Assembly (NCBI GenBank): GCA_002633025.1
Contig: NMRB01001044.1
Span: 85,701 to 149,700, forward strand
DNA length: 64,000 nt
Direction: 5' to 3'
Source of the DNA: Notospermus geniculatus
Lineage: Eukaryota; Nemertea; Pilidiophora; Heteronemertea; Lineidae
This document shows positions 1 to 9,862 of this stretch, one piece after another. Every line of letters starts with the position of its first letter. Within the stretch, counting starts at the first letter, position 1. The position numbers and the translations under genes were made by a program. The notes beneath the pieces were generated by a model, which was not told the DNA's origin, did no database searches, and saw only the letters and a list, made by a program, of their open reading frames with translations.

Positions 1-170
1 CAATTACCCCCTGGACAACTACCCCCGGATGATTTGCCCAAGACAATTGCCCCCAGGAAATTACCTGCCAAGGACAATTGCCTAAAAGGCAATTGCCCCT
101 GGACAATTGCCCCCGGATAATTGCGCCCCAGACAACTGCCCCCAGACAATACCAATGGCCAGGGGCAAGG
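1..170. repeat. degenerate AATTGCCCC minisatellite
   Basis: Short units built around GACAATTGCCCC with variable 3' ends (CGGA, AGGA, TGGA) repeat about ten times with small spacers. No reading frame is conserved through the array. It is cut by the window edge, so its full length is unknown. Confidence 0.7.
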
Positions 171-1619
171 GACCCTTAAGGGAAGGGACACTTAACTAAA
201 GGGCCCTTGAAGCCTGTTTTAAAGGGACGACCTAGAATACGGACCTAAGTATCCCTTTCTTTAAGTGTCCCTCAGCCATCTGTATTCAACAACGGTTCCC
301 TTTCACTAAGACCCACTTTGTTAAAGAACTGCCAAAGTGTCCCTTTATACCAGTGCCACTTTCACTAAGTGACCCCTTTCGGGAAACAGGTATACTTTTT
401 GTATATATATATATGTTTATTCATTACGCCCAAAAATATAATACAAGGTATAAGTACCAGGGCTGAAGCATGAGCATTATTAGCCCTGGGAAAATATTAC
501 AACTGAACAGAAAGGACGGAATAAAGAAACCAAACGAATTACAATACAAAGAATAAGCATACACAAGATGGATAGACAGTAAAGGGAGACAAAACATAAG
601 TATTGAGTACCGGAGGGGGATGCAGGGCCGACCGTTAGAGGTCAGCATGTGTAATTATGTCAATAAAAGCAGCAGTTGTGTGGATGACATTCCTATTGAC
701 GGACAGGGGAAGTAAACTGTGACCAAGAAGTAACATTTTGAGTTTGTCATCCGCGTTCGCAATTTGGTAATAAAAATCATTGAATTTTCATCATTGAATA
801 CTTTTTGTCCCCCTTGTTTCAGGAAAAGTGCCGATAAAAGGCACTTTGTTGCAGAAATGTTGCCGAATTTTCATCAAGTTCCATCCAGCGGCACGGCATA
901 TCCAGCAGTGAAGATTTTCCAGTAGAATTGCATACCGGTATGCATATGCAGTAGAGAAACATTGAATGCTCTTTTGTTTAATTGTAATAAACACAGTTTT
1001 ATTTCAAAAAAGAAATTACAGGGCATTTATATTCTCAGGTTACGTTATAGTTTTACATTAGCGATGATCAAAATACAGAAAAAAAAATTATAAACTAGAA
1101 TGTGTACGAAGTGTAATTATTTCGGATAATCAGCTAATCAGATTGCTGGAAATCTTCACGAGGTGTGCTAAGACACTGAACCATTGCCAGCGCTTTTCTG
1201 TGACTATTTCATGGAAGGATTTTGCGTTGAACTGAGGGACAAACCTGACTTTTGGGGGTGATGGCATCAAACAACTTGTATTGAAGGAATGTGAACGTTG
1301 AAACTGTTTTGAGTGCCGTTTTTGACGATTCTGAGGACGAATACCGATCGACGAAGATTCGGGGATTCCCCAGGGGGGTTCCCCTGTTGAGTGAGGGCTC
1401 TCCAAAGGTTCAGGTGAGTGGGGTGGCACAGACGGTTTGGGGTCGCCCCAAACGAGATAAAAGCAAGAAACAACTGCATATTGGGGATATTTGGATAGAA
1501 CTTTTCATTACCTTTCCAAAAATGCATGATTTTACACAGTTACAATAGAATATAGAGTCCTAATCGCTATATTAATATTACTGGTGGACGGCCCAAAAAA
1601 TTCAACCATCAAAGATATA
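171..1619. other. intergenic, no gene recognised
   Basis: Contains low-complexity CCCTTT/AAGGG stretches (170-400), a TA run near 402-417 and a G/C-rich inverted stretch at 1358-1390 (GGGGATTCCCC and flanks) that recurs near 37389 inside another element. The small open frames here have no recognisable domain. The 5' LTR of the following retrotransposon should lie at its right end but could not be delimited. Confidence 0.4.
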
Positions 1620-1668
1620 ACAATGGCGACGAGGTATTAAAGAGACTATAGAAGGGTAAGAGTGTGTA

Positions 1669-2575
1669 ATGGCAGCGGTTGAAGTTGAGTCACCAGCCCT
1701 TGAGAGGTTTGAAGCTGGGGGTGCATCATCGGCAAATGCTGCTCCAAAATGGCGGCGGTGGAAGAAGTCATTCGAAATCTACTGTGCTGCCAAAGCGGTG
1801 ACGAACGTGGAACAAAAGCGTGCACTGCTATTACACTGTGCTGGAACCGAGGTGAAGGAATTTTTCGATACGTTAGTTGATCCAGGCCCTCCAAGACCGG
1901 CTGTGCCGGAGGTAGACGGTGACGGCAACCCTGTTCCAGTGGTAGACACGGCCAATGCATATGAGAAAGCACTGCGCACACTCGACGCCCATTTTCTACC
2001 CAAAGTAAATGAAGCGTTTGAACGACATGTTTTTCGTGGTTTGGTACAGACGAAGGAAGAAACCGCAGATCAATTCGTGTCACGTCTGAAGAATCAGGCC
2101 CGTTTGCGTAACTTCAGAGAAGAGGACGTAGATGCTAGTATCAGGGACCAAGAGATTGAGAAATGCCGATCTAACAAACTGAAACGGAAACTTCTCGAAA
2201 AGACTGGCCTCACGTTAGCCAAAGCGTTGGAAATTGCTAGGGTGCAGGAGGCAGTGGACCTGCAGATGGCGGCACTGTCACAGGGTGCCAAAGCTGAGGA
2301 ACCTGCTGATGCAAACTGGGTGGGTCAGTCAGAGTCAGATAAGAATCGTCAGAAGCCGAAACGAGGAAAATCTGGTCGTAGGCGTGGTGGCAAGTCTGGT
2401 GGGGAGAAGAAAGATGCGAAAAAAGATGCGAAAAAAGGCAACTGCTACAGATGTGGGCAGAGTGGTCATTTCGGTCGTGATCCTTCGTGTCCCGCAAAGG
2501 GCAAGACGTGTGGAAAATGGATCATTTTGCGAGCGTGTGCAAAACGAAGAGTAAATCTGGAGCCTCCAATGTCGA
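1669..2575 (+). pseudogene. gag: Gypsy Gag with zinc knuckle
   Basis: The open frame starts at ATG 1669 just after the leader. Residues 30-180 have the alpha-helical W-x-x-F, L-L-H-C-A-G pattern usual for Gypsy Gag. A basic stretch (KKDAKKDAKK) precedes a CCHC knuckle, CYRCGQSGHFGRDPSC, near 2445-2492. A second knuckle is split between two frames: its last part (HFASVCK) is read only in the frame starting at 2487, which puts a frameshift near 2510. In intact elements Gag packages the RNA. Confidence 0.85.
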
Positions 2576-3011
2576 TCAGGTGGAAGATAAGGAGGAGGAA
2601 AGTGACTTTGCATTCTTAGTACGTAATAAACAGGCATCGAGCATGCTGGCTTTTACGGTTGGTGGCGTGAAACTAGAAATGCTGGTGGACTCAGGTGCGA
2701 CTGCTAATATTGTGGATGGAGACGCATGGAAACGTCTGCAGAAGCAGAAGATTAAGTGCCAATCTGAAGCGTCCCCAGGAAGAAAGTTGTGTACGTACAC
2801 ATCCGATAAACCGTTGTCTGTCAAAGGAAAGTTTATGTGTGAGATCTCCATTGTGGATAGATCGGAGCAGGCTGAATTCATAGTGATAAAAGGAAAAGGA
2901 GTTCCACTCCTGGGCATGTACACAGCCACGCGTCTGGGTGTCTTGAAAATAGGGACAAGCATAAATACTGTTCACCCAAAGTCAAGAGTGGATCGTACAG
3001 GAATTTCGTGA
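2487..3011 (+). pseudogene. pol: Gypsy protease region
   Basis: The frame carries the retropepsin signature LVDSGATANIVDG (aspartyl protease D-S-G), followed by the second conserved stretch ending IKGKGVPLLG. It overlaps the end of Gag in another frame and stops at 3009, before RT begins in a third frame. Family knowledge gives polyprotein cleavage as the role; here the frame is disconnected from RT. Confidence 0.82.
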
Positions 3012-3039
3012 GAAGAAGCTATTTGAAGGACTAGGTAAG

Positions 3040-3570
3040 GTGAAAGGGAGACAGATACGTTTGACGCTGAACCCAGAGGTGAAACCAGTCGCGCAACCTG
3101 TCCGTAGGACATCGTTTGGGATACGGAAGAAAGTAGAGGACAAGATCCAGGAAATGTTAGATATGGACGTTATTGAACCGGTAGAACAGCCAATACCTCG
3201 GGTGAGCCCCATAGTGGTGGTGCCCGAGCCCAGTGGAGATATTCGCTTGTGTATGGACATGCGTCGCGTGAACGAAGCTATTGAGCGTGAACGTCACCCG
3301 ATACCTACGATGGATGAAATCTTGCAGGATATGTCGCGAAGCAACAAGTGTACAAAACTTGACCTCAAATGGGGCTATCATCAGCTAGAGCTCCATCCGG
3401 AGTCACGGTCAGCTATGACATTCGTAACACACTGTGGTGTCTTTAGGTATAAGAGACTTCCTTTTGGTGTTAATGCGGCATCGGAAATTTACCAACACGA
3501 GATTCATAAGATCCTGCAAGGGATACCGGGAGTTGCCAACATCTCGGACTATATTTCATTCATGGACTAG
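3040..3570 (+). pseudogene. pol: Gypsy reverse transcriptase, N-terminal half
   Basis: Recognisable RT blocks are VIEPVEQPIPRVSPIVVVP, LCMDMRRVNEAI, TKLDLKWGYHQLEL and FRYKRLPFGVNAASEIYQ. The catalytic box that normally reads (I/V)xDD is here ISDY, followed by a stop at 3568. Loss of an active-site aspartate plus the stop indicates a dead polymerase. Confidence 0.85.
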
Positions 3571-3605
3571 ACGAGGAGCAGCATGATGAGAGGCTATACC
3601 AGTGC

Positions 3606-4382
3606 TTGTTGAGATTGTTCCTGGCTGGAGCTACACTGAATTGGGATAAGTGTCTATTCGGTGTTAGTGAACTGGATTTCTTTGGACACCAGCTGTCGGG
3701 GAATGGAATCGAAATCATGCGCGACAAAGTGGCTGCGATTGTCAAGGCTCGCAAACCAGAAAATGCCAGTGAAATCCGAAGTTGTCTGGGGCTAGTAACG
3801 TTCTGTATGAGATTCATTCCGAATATGGCGACCATAGCCGATCCTCTACGCAAATTGACCCGCAAGAATCAACCCTTTGTGTTCGGAAAGAAGGAAGAGG
3901 AGGCATTCGAGGCCTTGAAACAGGCACTTGCGAATAGTAAGACACTGGCATACTTTGATGTGAATGCTAAAAAGACCATGGTAATGGCTGATGCAGGGCC
4001 AGTTGGACTTGGCGCAGTTCTGATACAGGAGCAGAGAGGAATTCCGAGGATAGTCAGTTATGCCAGTCGTAGTTTGTCTGCTGTAGAGAGGCGTTATTCC
4101 CAAACAGAGAAGGAGGCGTTAGGACTAGTCTGGGCATGTGAAAAGTTTCACCCATATGTCTACGTTGTGAAGTTCGACTTGCTCACTGATCATAAGCCGT
4201 TGGAGTTTATATATAGACCACGGTCAAAGCCATGTGCCAGAATTGAGAGGTGGGTGCTTAAACTGCAACCATACCAGTATCGGGTTGTGCACATACCTGG
4301 CGTCAAAATGTGGCAGATCCGTTTAATCACGATTGATTCCGATGGAGGAAGTGAACAAACCCTCGAAGTTACAGGACAGTAG
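3606..4382 (+). pseudogene. pol: Gypsy RT thumb and RNase H
   Basis: Reads the connection region (DFFGHQLSGNGI, FCMRFIPNMATIADPLRKLT) and an RNase H of the Gypsy type with MADAGPVGLGAVLIQ, SYASRSLSAVERRYSQTEKE and LLTDHKPLEFI. The first catalytic Asp block is MADA where many relatives have D-A-S. After VVHIPGVKMW the sequence jumps to an unrelated-looking stretch, where most of the integrase should be. Confidence 0.83.
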
Positions 4383-4514
4383 AGAGGACTGTGTAAGATT
4401 TGTAGCAATTAGTGCTACCCCGAGTGCAGTCACAACCAGAGAAGTTGAGAGAGCGTCAGATGAGGATGAGGAGTTAAAAAAAGTCACGCAGTTACACCGA
4501 AGTGGCCTCGTGCT

Positions 4515-4984
4515 AACGGCGAGGTGGAAAGACAAAATGCGTCACTGGAGAAGCGCATGAGAATTGCTCAAGCCCAAGGTGGGAACTGGAAAATGGAAGT
4601 CCTCAAGTATGTTGCGGCATATCGCGCGAAAACGCATCCATCTACGGGTAGAAGCCCAGCTGAGCTTTTGTTTGGTAGTAAGATTCGCACTAAGCTTCCA
4701 GAGATGACACAAGGAATTGGTGATGACCAAGAAGTTCGAGACCGAGATGCTGAACAGAAGGGCAAGTCCAAGCTTTATGCTGACGAGCGTCGGAACGCGA
4801 GAGACACCGATGTCGAACTGGGTGATACGGTCTTAGTAAAAAGGGACTGTCAGAACAAGATGGATACGACGTTCATCCCGGAGCATTTCAAGTGGTGGAG
4901 AAGTCAGGTAGTCGAGTCACTGTGGAATCGCCACAAGGAGTTCGCTATGATCGCAACACATCATTTGTGAAACGTTTTCATACG
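4515..4984 (+). pseudogene. pol: Gypsy integrase C-terminal remnant
   Basis: Begins at the end of the integrase core (NGEVERQNASLEKRM) and continues through the typical YRAKTHPSTGRSPAELLFG and GDTVLVKRD stretches. The zinc-binding HHCC region and the first core aspartates are missing between 4382 and 4515, an internal deletion of several hundred bases relative to the family. A frame change near 4890 moves the SH3-like tail (VTVESPQGVRYDR) to the +2 frame. Confidence 0.8.
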
Positions 4985-4992
4985 TCTGGTAG

Positions 4993-5643
4993 CATCCTGA
5001 GAATATCAGGCGTTCTTACTGCTCGCTCCCTTCGTCACCGCAGACAAACCCCTGAGAGCATTCGCCACATTTGCTGGGTTAGCAGGCGCCGAAGGAAAGG
5101 CGCCCAATCAGCGAACGCCTTTCTGAGTCACCTTAAGATGACATGCATTACACGTAGATTGTCTCGTAGTGTCACGCACAACACAGTGCTGAAGTACCTC
5201 AGCTTCCCCACCTCACCCTAACTAGAGATCAGTTACACGTATACATGTATAACGGCCCTTGTAATATTCACAGCCAAGCAGCTGACATTGGCTACGCTGA
5301 CCCATGCGGGTCATTAACCTACTTACACCGCTGGATTCAACCTTAGTTGAGTTCAGCCTATCCTACATTCATCGCACAGAATGTATATCATTCTCAGGCC
5401 AGACGTCGCCAAACAGATACATGTACGCCGAGGGAGTAATTTCATGTTGACCTGCTTTGTCAGCTTTGTTCAAACCTGCGTAGTTCATGTGTATCAATCA
5501 TCGGCCTTCTTGGGATGAGATGGTGGCGATGAACATTTGCTGGAATGGCTTTGATACTCCACCGATTCAGGGGTATTCTCTCAGGGGTTTGTGTGCGGTG
5601 ACGAAGGTAGCGAGCACTAAGAACGCCTGATATTCTCAGGATG
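4993..5643. mobile_element. hAT-like non-autonomous element, copy 1
   Basis: Terminal inverted repeats of about 60 bp start CATCCTGAGAATATCAGGCG and end in the exact complement. The 8-bp direct repeat TCTGGTAG flanks it at 4985-4992 and 5644-5651, the duplication length usual for hAT elements. It sits inside the retrotransposon pol; the Gypsy C-terminal frame resumes directly after the right duplication. No transposase is visible inside. A diverged relative lies at 60447-61041 and a single end at 38297-38336. Confidence 0.88.
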
Positions 5644-5844
5644 TCTGGTAGTGATGAGCCTAAGATTTATTTGACCCCACCGAATGTGGGAACTCGTGAT
5701 GATCAAGGTGGCACTCAGGAAACGCCTGAGCCAGTTGTTGTCGCGAAACCACCTGATCCTACTGGAACGCCATCTGTTATTCGGGAACGACCGAGTCGAG
5801 TTAGGAAGTTACCTAGTAGACTGCAGGACTATGTTTTGGACTAG
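5641..5844 (+). pseudogene. pol: C-terminal tail of Gypsy pol after the insertion
   Basis: A proline-rich tail ending RERPSRVRKLPSRLQDYVLD, a typical end of Gypsy Pol polyproteins, stops at 5842. It is separated from the rest of pol only by the hAT-like insertion at 4993-5643. The first three bases belong to the insert; the retroelement sequence starts in the duplicated target. Confidence 0.75.
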
Positions 5845-6063
5845 TCATTGTGTGTTTGATTTAACTGGTGATTTAATACCAGATGTGAAGCAGATGAGGC
5901 CAGATGCAGGCGGATCGCTGTTTGGTTTCATCTGTCCTGGGGAGAAGTTGATTTGATTTAGTGAGTTGTTTACCGAATGATTCAGGATGCAAGCGAAGCG
6001 CTGTTCCCAATCATTCAGTTTCATAGTAGATACCAACTCAGTGGGTTAAAGTGAGTTTTGCTC

Positions 6064-6180
6064 TTGGACTTTCATTCCTTACTGTGTTGGACTTTCATTC
6101 CTTACTGTGTTGGGCTTTCATTCCTTACTGTGTTGGACTTTCATTCTTCACTATGTTGGACTTTCATTCTTCACTGTGAG
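6064..6180. repeat. 23-bp tandem repeat, five units
   Basis: Units of 23 bp (TTGGACTTTCATTCCTTACTG plus TG) start at 6064, 6087, 6110, 6133 and 6156. The last two units share CTTCACT in place of CCTTACT, showing two sub-types. It lies in the untranslated part of the Gypsy element between pol and the 3' LTR. Confidence 0.9.
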
Positions 6181-6406
6181 TGTAGGAATTTCATTATTTG
6201 GACTTTCGATGTGATCTGACTATTTGGACGGTTTAAATCCGGTTGAGGTTTTCTTACAAAGTGTTCCACAACATTTGCCAGGAGGTTTTATAGTTTATTA
6301 GTTTTGAACGGACACTAGAAAGTGATCTGGACTTTTGTTAAAGATATTCTCTGAGTCAGGTAGTTGTGTTTCAAAGTTGCAGTGTAATTCTGTGGAAAAG
6401 GAGGGA

Positions 6407-6599
6407 TGTCATGTCCATGAGTTAGGCACTAGGCAGTGCTGCCATCTATGTAAATTGTGTCGTACCAAGTGGTCGAAATTGTATTCTGCTGTTTGTACGC
6501 TTCGCAGCGAACCATGCGGTTTGTGAGGCCACGTGATGATGAATCGCGAATAAAAGAAACTCAATACATGAATATTAAATCTATTTCAAAGATATAACA
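6407..6599 (+). repeat. candidate 3' LTR of the Gypsy element
   Basis: A purine tract (GAAAAGGAGGGA) ends at 6406 and is followed by TGTCATGTCC, a typical LTR start. The stretch carries AATAAA at about 6550 and ends AAAGATATAACA at 6599, the same string that precedes the primer-binding-like site at 1623. The 5' copy could not be aligned over its length, so both limits rest on motif logic only. Confidence 0.55.
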
Positions 6600-6740
6600 G
6601 TAATTAATTAGTTTTTGTAACGGATAACCGGCCAAAGCCCAACCAGCTGCCGAGGATGAAATAAGCTTAGTTGAATTCAATTGATAAAGGAATATAGGTC
6701 ATCCTGCTCCGTATCAGTCTGGAGGAAGCCTTCGACGAAT

Positions 6741-6783
6741 ATGATGCGACAACTACAACTCTGTATTCTCTTATCTGCTATGT
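6741..6783 (+). CDS. double-kringle gene exon 1 (signal peptide)
   Basis: ATG at 6741 followed by 14 codons of a hydrophobic leader, ending T|GTAAGT (donor at 6784), phase 1. The start was chosen because it is the first of two adjacent ATGs and the leader runs on into exon 2 in phase. Confidence 0.72.
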
Positions 6784-9652
6784 GTAAGTAGCGCCACATT
6801 GCAAGCCTGGTTTATTTTTGAAGTTCAAAAACTTGTGACGACGAGCCGGAGAGATGGGGAGATGGAGGAAAGTAAACGACTTACTTGGGACAGGAAAAGT
6901 CTTTATGAAGGGTGCACGTTCATGCTGGGACATATCAAAACCCACAAAAGGTAACGATAAACATTGGTACATCAAGCTTTTCAAGAATCTCTGCATTATT
7001 TTTGTTTTTCCAGGGCTATGTATCGCAGTAGGTAAGTATAAAAACAAACCTCATCACTACAGTACAGGTCACAATGGCATCCCTAAATTCGCGTAAGTTA
7101 CGCGTAAGTCACTCGTAACTTACGCAAGAACTCACGAGCTATGTTACCGTACGCGTAACTTACGAGGTGAGTTAGGCGAATTTCGCCAGCTAGGCAGTGA
7201 TTTACGAGGCGAGTTACGCGATTTTGGCGAGTTACACGGTGAGTTACGCGAAGCCAAAGCCGTGAGTTATAACTCACGTCTTTACGCGTAAGTTACGCGT
7301 AACTGTGTCAATAAAATGACCTCCAATGTAGGCGTGGCCCAAACGGTAGTGGACGAGCCGAGTAAGGACTGATAGGGACTGATATTTCCGCTATACAAAT
7401 CATCGGCATTGTGAAAAATAGCATGATCAAGTTTAGATATTAGTGTTCAACTTTTGCGGGAAGTTTGTTGATCATTTATAAAATGGCCACTCAAGAATGC
7501 ACGTTTTAAAAGCCACGCTGCTTAAAGCGAATGAGGTACCAGCAACCCTAATCCGCGACGCGGAGTTGACTATCAACCTGGTCAGAACTGCGTCATTGAA
7601 AGTGAGGCTAACGTTGTTTTCCAGTTAATTCTGAATAGCACACCCTGTTTCTAGGCTTAATATAACTTAACCATTGCACTCAATTTCTAATTACTTATTA
7701 TAGAGAACTCTATCATTAAGAACAGAATTGCTAAAATATATCTTATTGCTTTTGAGCAAAACTCTCTGCGGGAACATGATGAATTTAATTGAGAAAGTTG
7801 GCTTATTTTGGGTAAACAACAAGCCAATGACCGACGTCATGGGTTGTGAATGACAGTTTTTTGTAACGTCAGAATGACGCCCGACGCCCGATGACGTTCA
7901 ACAGTCGCAATGCATGCGCACTTGCGTTTTACCCAGGTTGATGACCAGCGCCATACTGCGCACAATCGGTATCAACTTCCGCTGCGCTGGTGATACCATT
8001 GCCACCAAATGGCCGCATCACCAACTTTCCATTTGCCAGGATTTTTGGCATTTTTATTCAGGCACAAACTTACAAAATTTAATTATACCTTTCGTACTCT
8101 TAAATGTTGCAACAATTACAAAAACATAATGTTACTGTGAAATAAACGATGATAAGATAGTTGTTGTTGATATTTTCATACGCACTATTTTTCTTGCTGC
8201 GGAAGGATAGTAAGTAATCCGGCGTTTGGTGGCAGAGATTGTAAGCGCCAGCGGGGACAATCGATGCCTGGAGATAGGACCAGCTCCTCCTTTTTGTTTG
8301 CCGGTGATTGTAAGCGCCAGCGGGGACAATCGATGCCTGGAGATAGGACCAGCTCCTCCTTTTTGTTTGCCGGTACCTGTACCCCATTGGTCGTGGCAGT
8401 CAAGGTGTCTGATCATGAATAGAGATTCAAATGCTGCCATCTTGGATCTATTACATAACTCACATGAGGAATTTATTGCCTGCTACGAGCATATACACAA
8501 CTGCTGTGACTTCGTACGTATAGGTTCCTTCGAATAGCCTTTAGAACACGGTCAACGGCAAATGCAGGCTATATAATCGGCTAAAATAGGAAATTTGTAG
8601 TTTTGTAATTGTGGATTTCTTGGGGCGACAAAATTATTCTTAGCGTCATTTTTTACTGCCATGGCTAATTCAGTTTAGGGAGGAAAATGATGGTTGTAAG
8701 CCTCATTCTGCCTCTTGTTTTCAGCTGCCAGAGAATGCCGAATGACTGTTAAAGGAACCGAATATAGGGGAACGCGGAATCATTCCTACGTACTTTCTAA
8801 AAGTAAACCGTGTATCCCGTGGTCAAAAGCCCCCAACTATAAGCGTTCTGGTTCTGAGAATAGCGAACGTGGTTATTGCAGGAACCCGGATAATGGGAGA
8901 GAGCCATGGTGTTATGTTAAGAATGTTATGATTTATTGGCACTACTGTGCTGTTCCAATGTGCCCGGGTGAGTTGTCATTCTGATAATTGATTAACTTCA
9001 TGACAACTTCATGACATACAGAGAAACCCATCAGCGAAGTTCCCCCTGATCGTCTAATTTGGATTTCGTCTGTCGAGGACGGGTTCAGTCATTTCCTTTA
9101 TTAACAGATGGTTGGCAAAAGAAAGAAAAAGGAATGAACATTAGTAAATCATGTATGACAATGCCAATCCCTTGGGTAATCGATGGTTTCTTCAATTTGT
9201 TTACTTTTTCTCTTATCTATTGGTATTTTTTGTCTTGTTAGATGTCGTGACGATGTGTTTTTTTCATAATGATATCGTCAACTCCTGTAGTGACCTTGCA
9301 TTGACGCCCCGAACGCCATCAGCGAACAAAAGCAACGTTAACGGCATCAAAATAAAGAGTAGGGATTGCTATTTCCTTGTATGATACGAATTGATTCTTA
9401 TTTCCAGAGGTGTCTATTGGCTGTAAGAAAACAGAGAAAGGCACAGACTACAAAGGTACCTTGCAGTGGACGAGGAATGGCAAATATTGCCGTCACTGGT
9501 TTGATGATTATTACTATCAAATCTATCCCGCTACGAAAGATAAAACAATGTCCAACTTCTGCAGGAATCCTGACGGCGGTAAGCGGCCGTGGTGTTGGAT
9601 CGGCCGCAAAGAATGGGATTACTGTGACGTGCCCATGTGTCCAAACAAGTAA
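6741..9652 (+). CDS. secreted double-kringle protein (4 exons)
   Basis: Four exons join with matching phases into 182 codons plus stop: 6741-6783, 7014-7031, 8725-8967 and 9408-9652. Every intron is GT-AG and phase 1. Residues 1-21 form a hydrophobic signal peptide (MMRQLQLCILLSAM then WLCIAVA). Kringle 1 spans Cys25-Cys100 and kringle 2 Cys107-Cys179, each with six cysteines and the hallmarks YRGT/YKGT, CRNPD and PWCY/PWCW. Kringles are disulfide-rich binding modules of extracellular proteins. The second Asp of the lysine-binding NPDxD motif is absent in both (NPDNG, NPDGG), so classical lysine binding is doubtful (inference). No protease, PAN or membrane segment follows; the stop comes three residues after the last Cys. 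Small double-kringle-only proteins are unusual. The function is unknown. Confidence 0.82.
7014..7031 (+). CDS. double-kringle gene micro-exon 2
   Basis: Eighteen bases between a strong acceptor (TTTTTGTTTTTCCAG) and a strong donor (G|GTAAGT). They complete codon 15 (Trp) and encode LCIAV, continuing the hydrophobic leader. Length is a multiple of three and phase is 1 to 1, so skipping it would keep the frame but shorten the signal peptide. Confidence 0.65.
   Translation, partial: GYVSQ
7088..7313. repeat. foldback element rich in ACGCGTAAGTTACGCG
   Basis: Left and right ends both carry GCGTAAGTTACGCGTAA, itself a near palindrome, and the interior repeats GAGTTACGCGA-like words on both strands. 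It lies in intron 2 of the kringle gene. No coding content. Confidence 0.7.
8237..8374. repeat. 69-bp perfect tandem duplication
   Basis: A 69-bp unit starting ATTGTAAGCGCCAGCGGGGA occurs twice head to tail at 8238 and 8307. The length is 23 codons, so an open frame passes through both copies, but no splice sites or domain support coding use. It sits in intron 2 of the kringle gene. Confidence 0.85.
8725..8967 (+). CDS. double-kringle gene exon 3 (kringle 1)
   Basis: The acceptor CTTGTTTTCAG ends at 8724 and the donor GG|GTGAGT starts at 8968. It encodes a full kringle: Cys residues in REC, KPCIPW, GYCRNPD, PWCY, HYC and PMCP. Phase 1 at both ends, as is usual for shuffled extracellular modules. 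Confidence 0.92.
9408..9652 (+). CDS. double-kringle gene exon 4 (kringle 2, stop)
   Basis: The acceptor TTATTTCCAG ends at 9407; the frame continues from exon 3 in phase. The kringle reads GCKKTEKGTDYKGT, KYCRHW, FCRNPDGGKRPWCW, EWDYCDVPMCP and ends with TAA at 9650. No AATAAA is apparent in the next few hundred bases, so the transcript end is undefined. Confidence 0.92.
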
Positions 9653-9734
9653 TTCGGAGCCATTTTCGAGATCCCACATTTTGGACATTTTTGATTGAGG
9701 AAAAATGTGTGTACAGAGTTTGTCTAATAACCCA

Positions 9735-9862
9735 TTTACTCGATTTCCGAGCGGTAAACGTTCGAAAGCATTGTTTGTTTCCGCGGCGTTGGTCGTGAAC
9801 AAACAAAGGATGCGGCATCGCATCGCTCGAAAATCGCGTGATTGGATTCTTAGCCTTAAAGG
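9735..9862. repeat. solitary copy of the 120-bp ATTCACGCGATTTTCG foldback
   Basis: Inverse-oriented relative of units clustered at 18420-19050: it shares GAAAGCATTGTTTGTTTCCG, the CGTTGGTCGTG block and the terminal AATCGCGTGATTGGATTCTT. It begins about 80 bp after the kringle stop codon, so it may be transcribed in the 3' UTR. Confidence 0.75.

Larger units (their letters stand above)
1620..6599 (+). mobile_element. decayed Ty3/Gypsy LTR retrotransposon
   Basis: Order of parts is Gag, protease, reverse transcriptase, RNase H, integrase remnant and 3' LTR, as in Ty3/Gypsy elements. A primer-binding-like start (TGGCGACGAGG) follows the string AAAGATATAACA at 1611-1622, and the same string ends the 3' LTR at 6599. 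The coding part is broken by at least three frame changes (near 2510, 3011-3040, 3570-3606), a changed RT active site, a large integrase deletion around 4382-4515 and a 651-bp DNA-transposon insertion. It is therefore not autonomous. A matching 5' LTR was not found upstream beyond about 13 bp, so that end is rearranged or very diverged. Confidence 0.88.

Noticed and set aside
1291-1548. Frames on both strands upstream of gag
   Set aside because: No domain; the stretch is probably degraded LTR or other repeat.
6064-6180. Possible CRISPR-like array
   Set aside because: Units are contiguous 23-bp tandem copies without spacers, in a eukaryotic retroelement.
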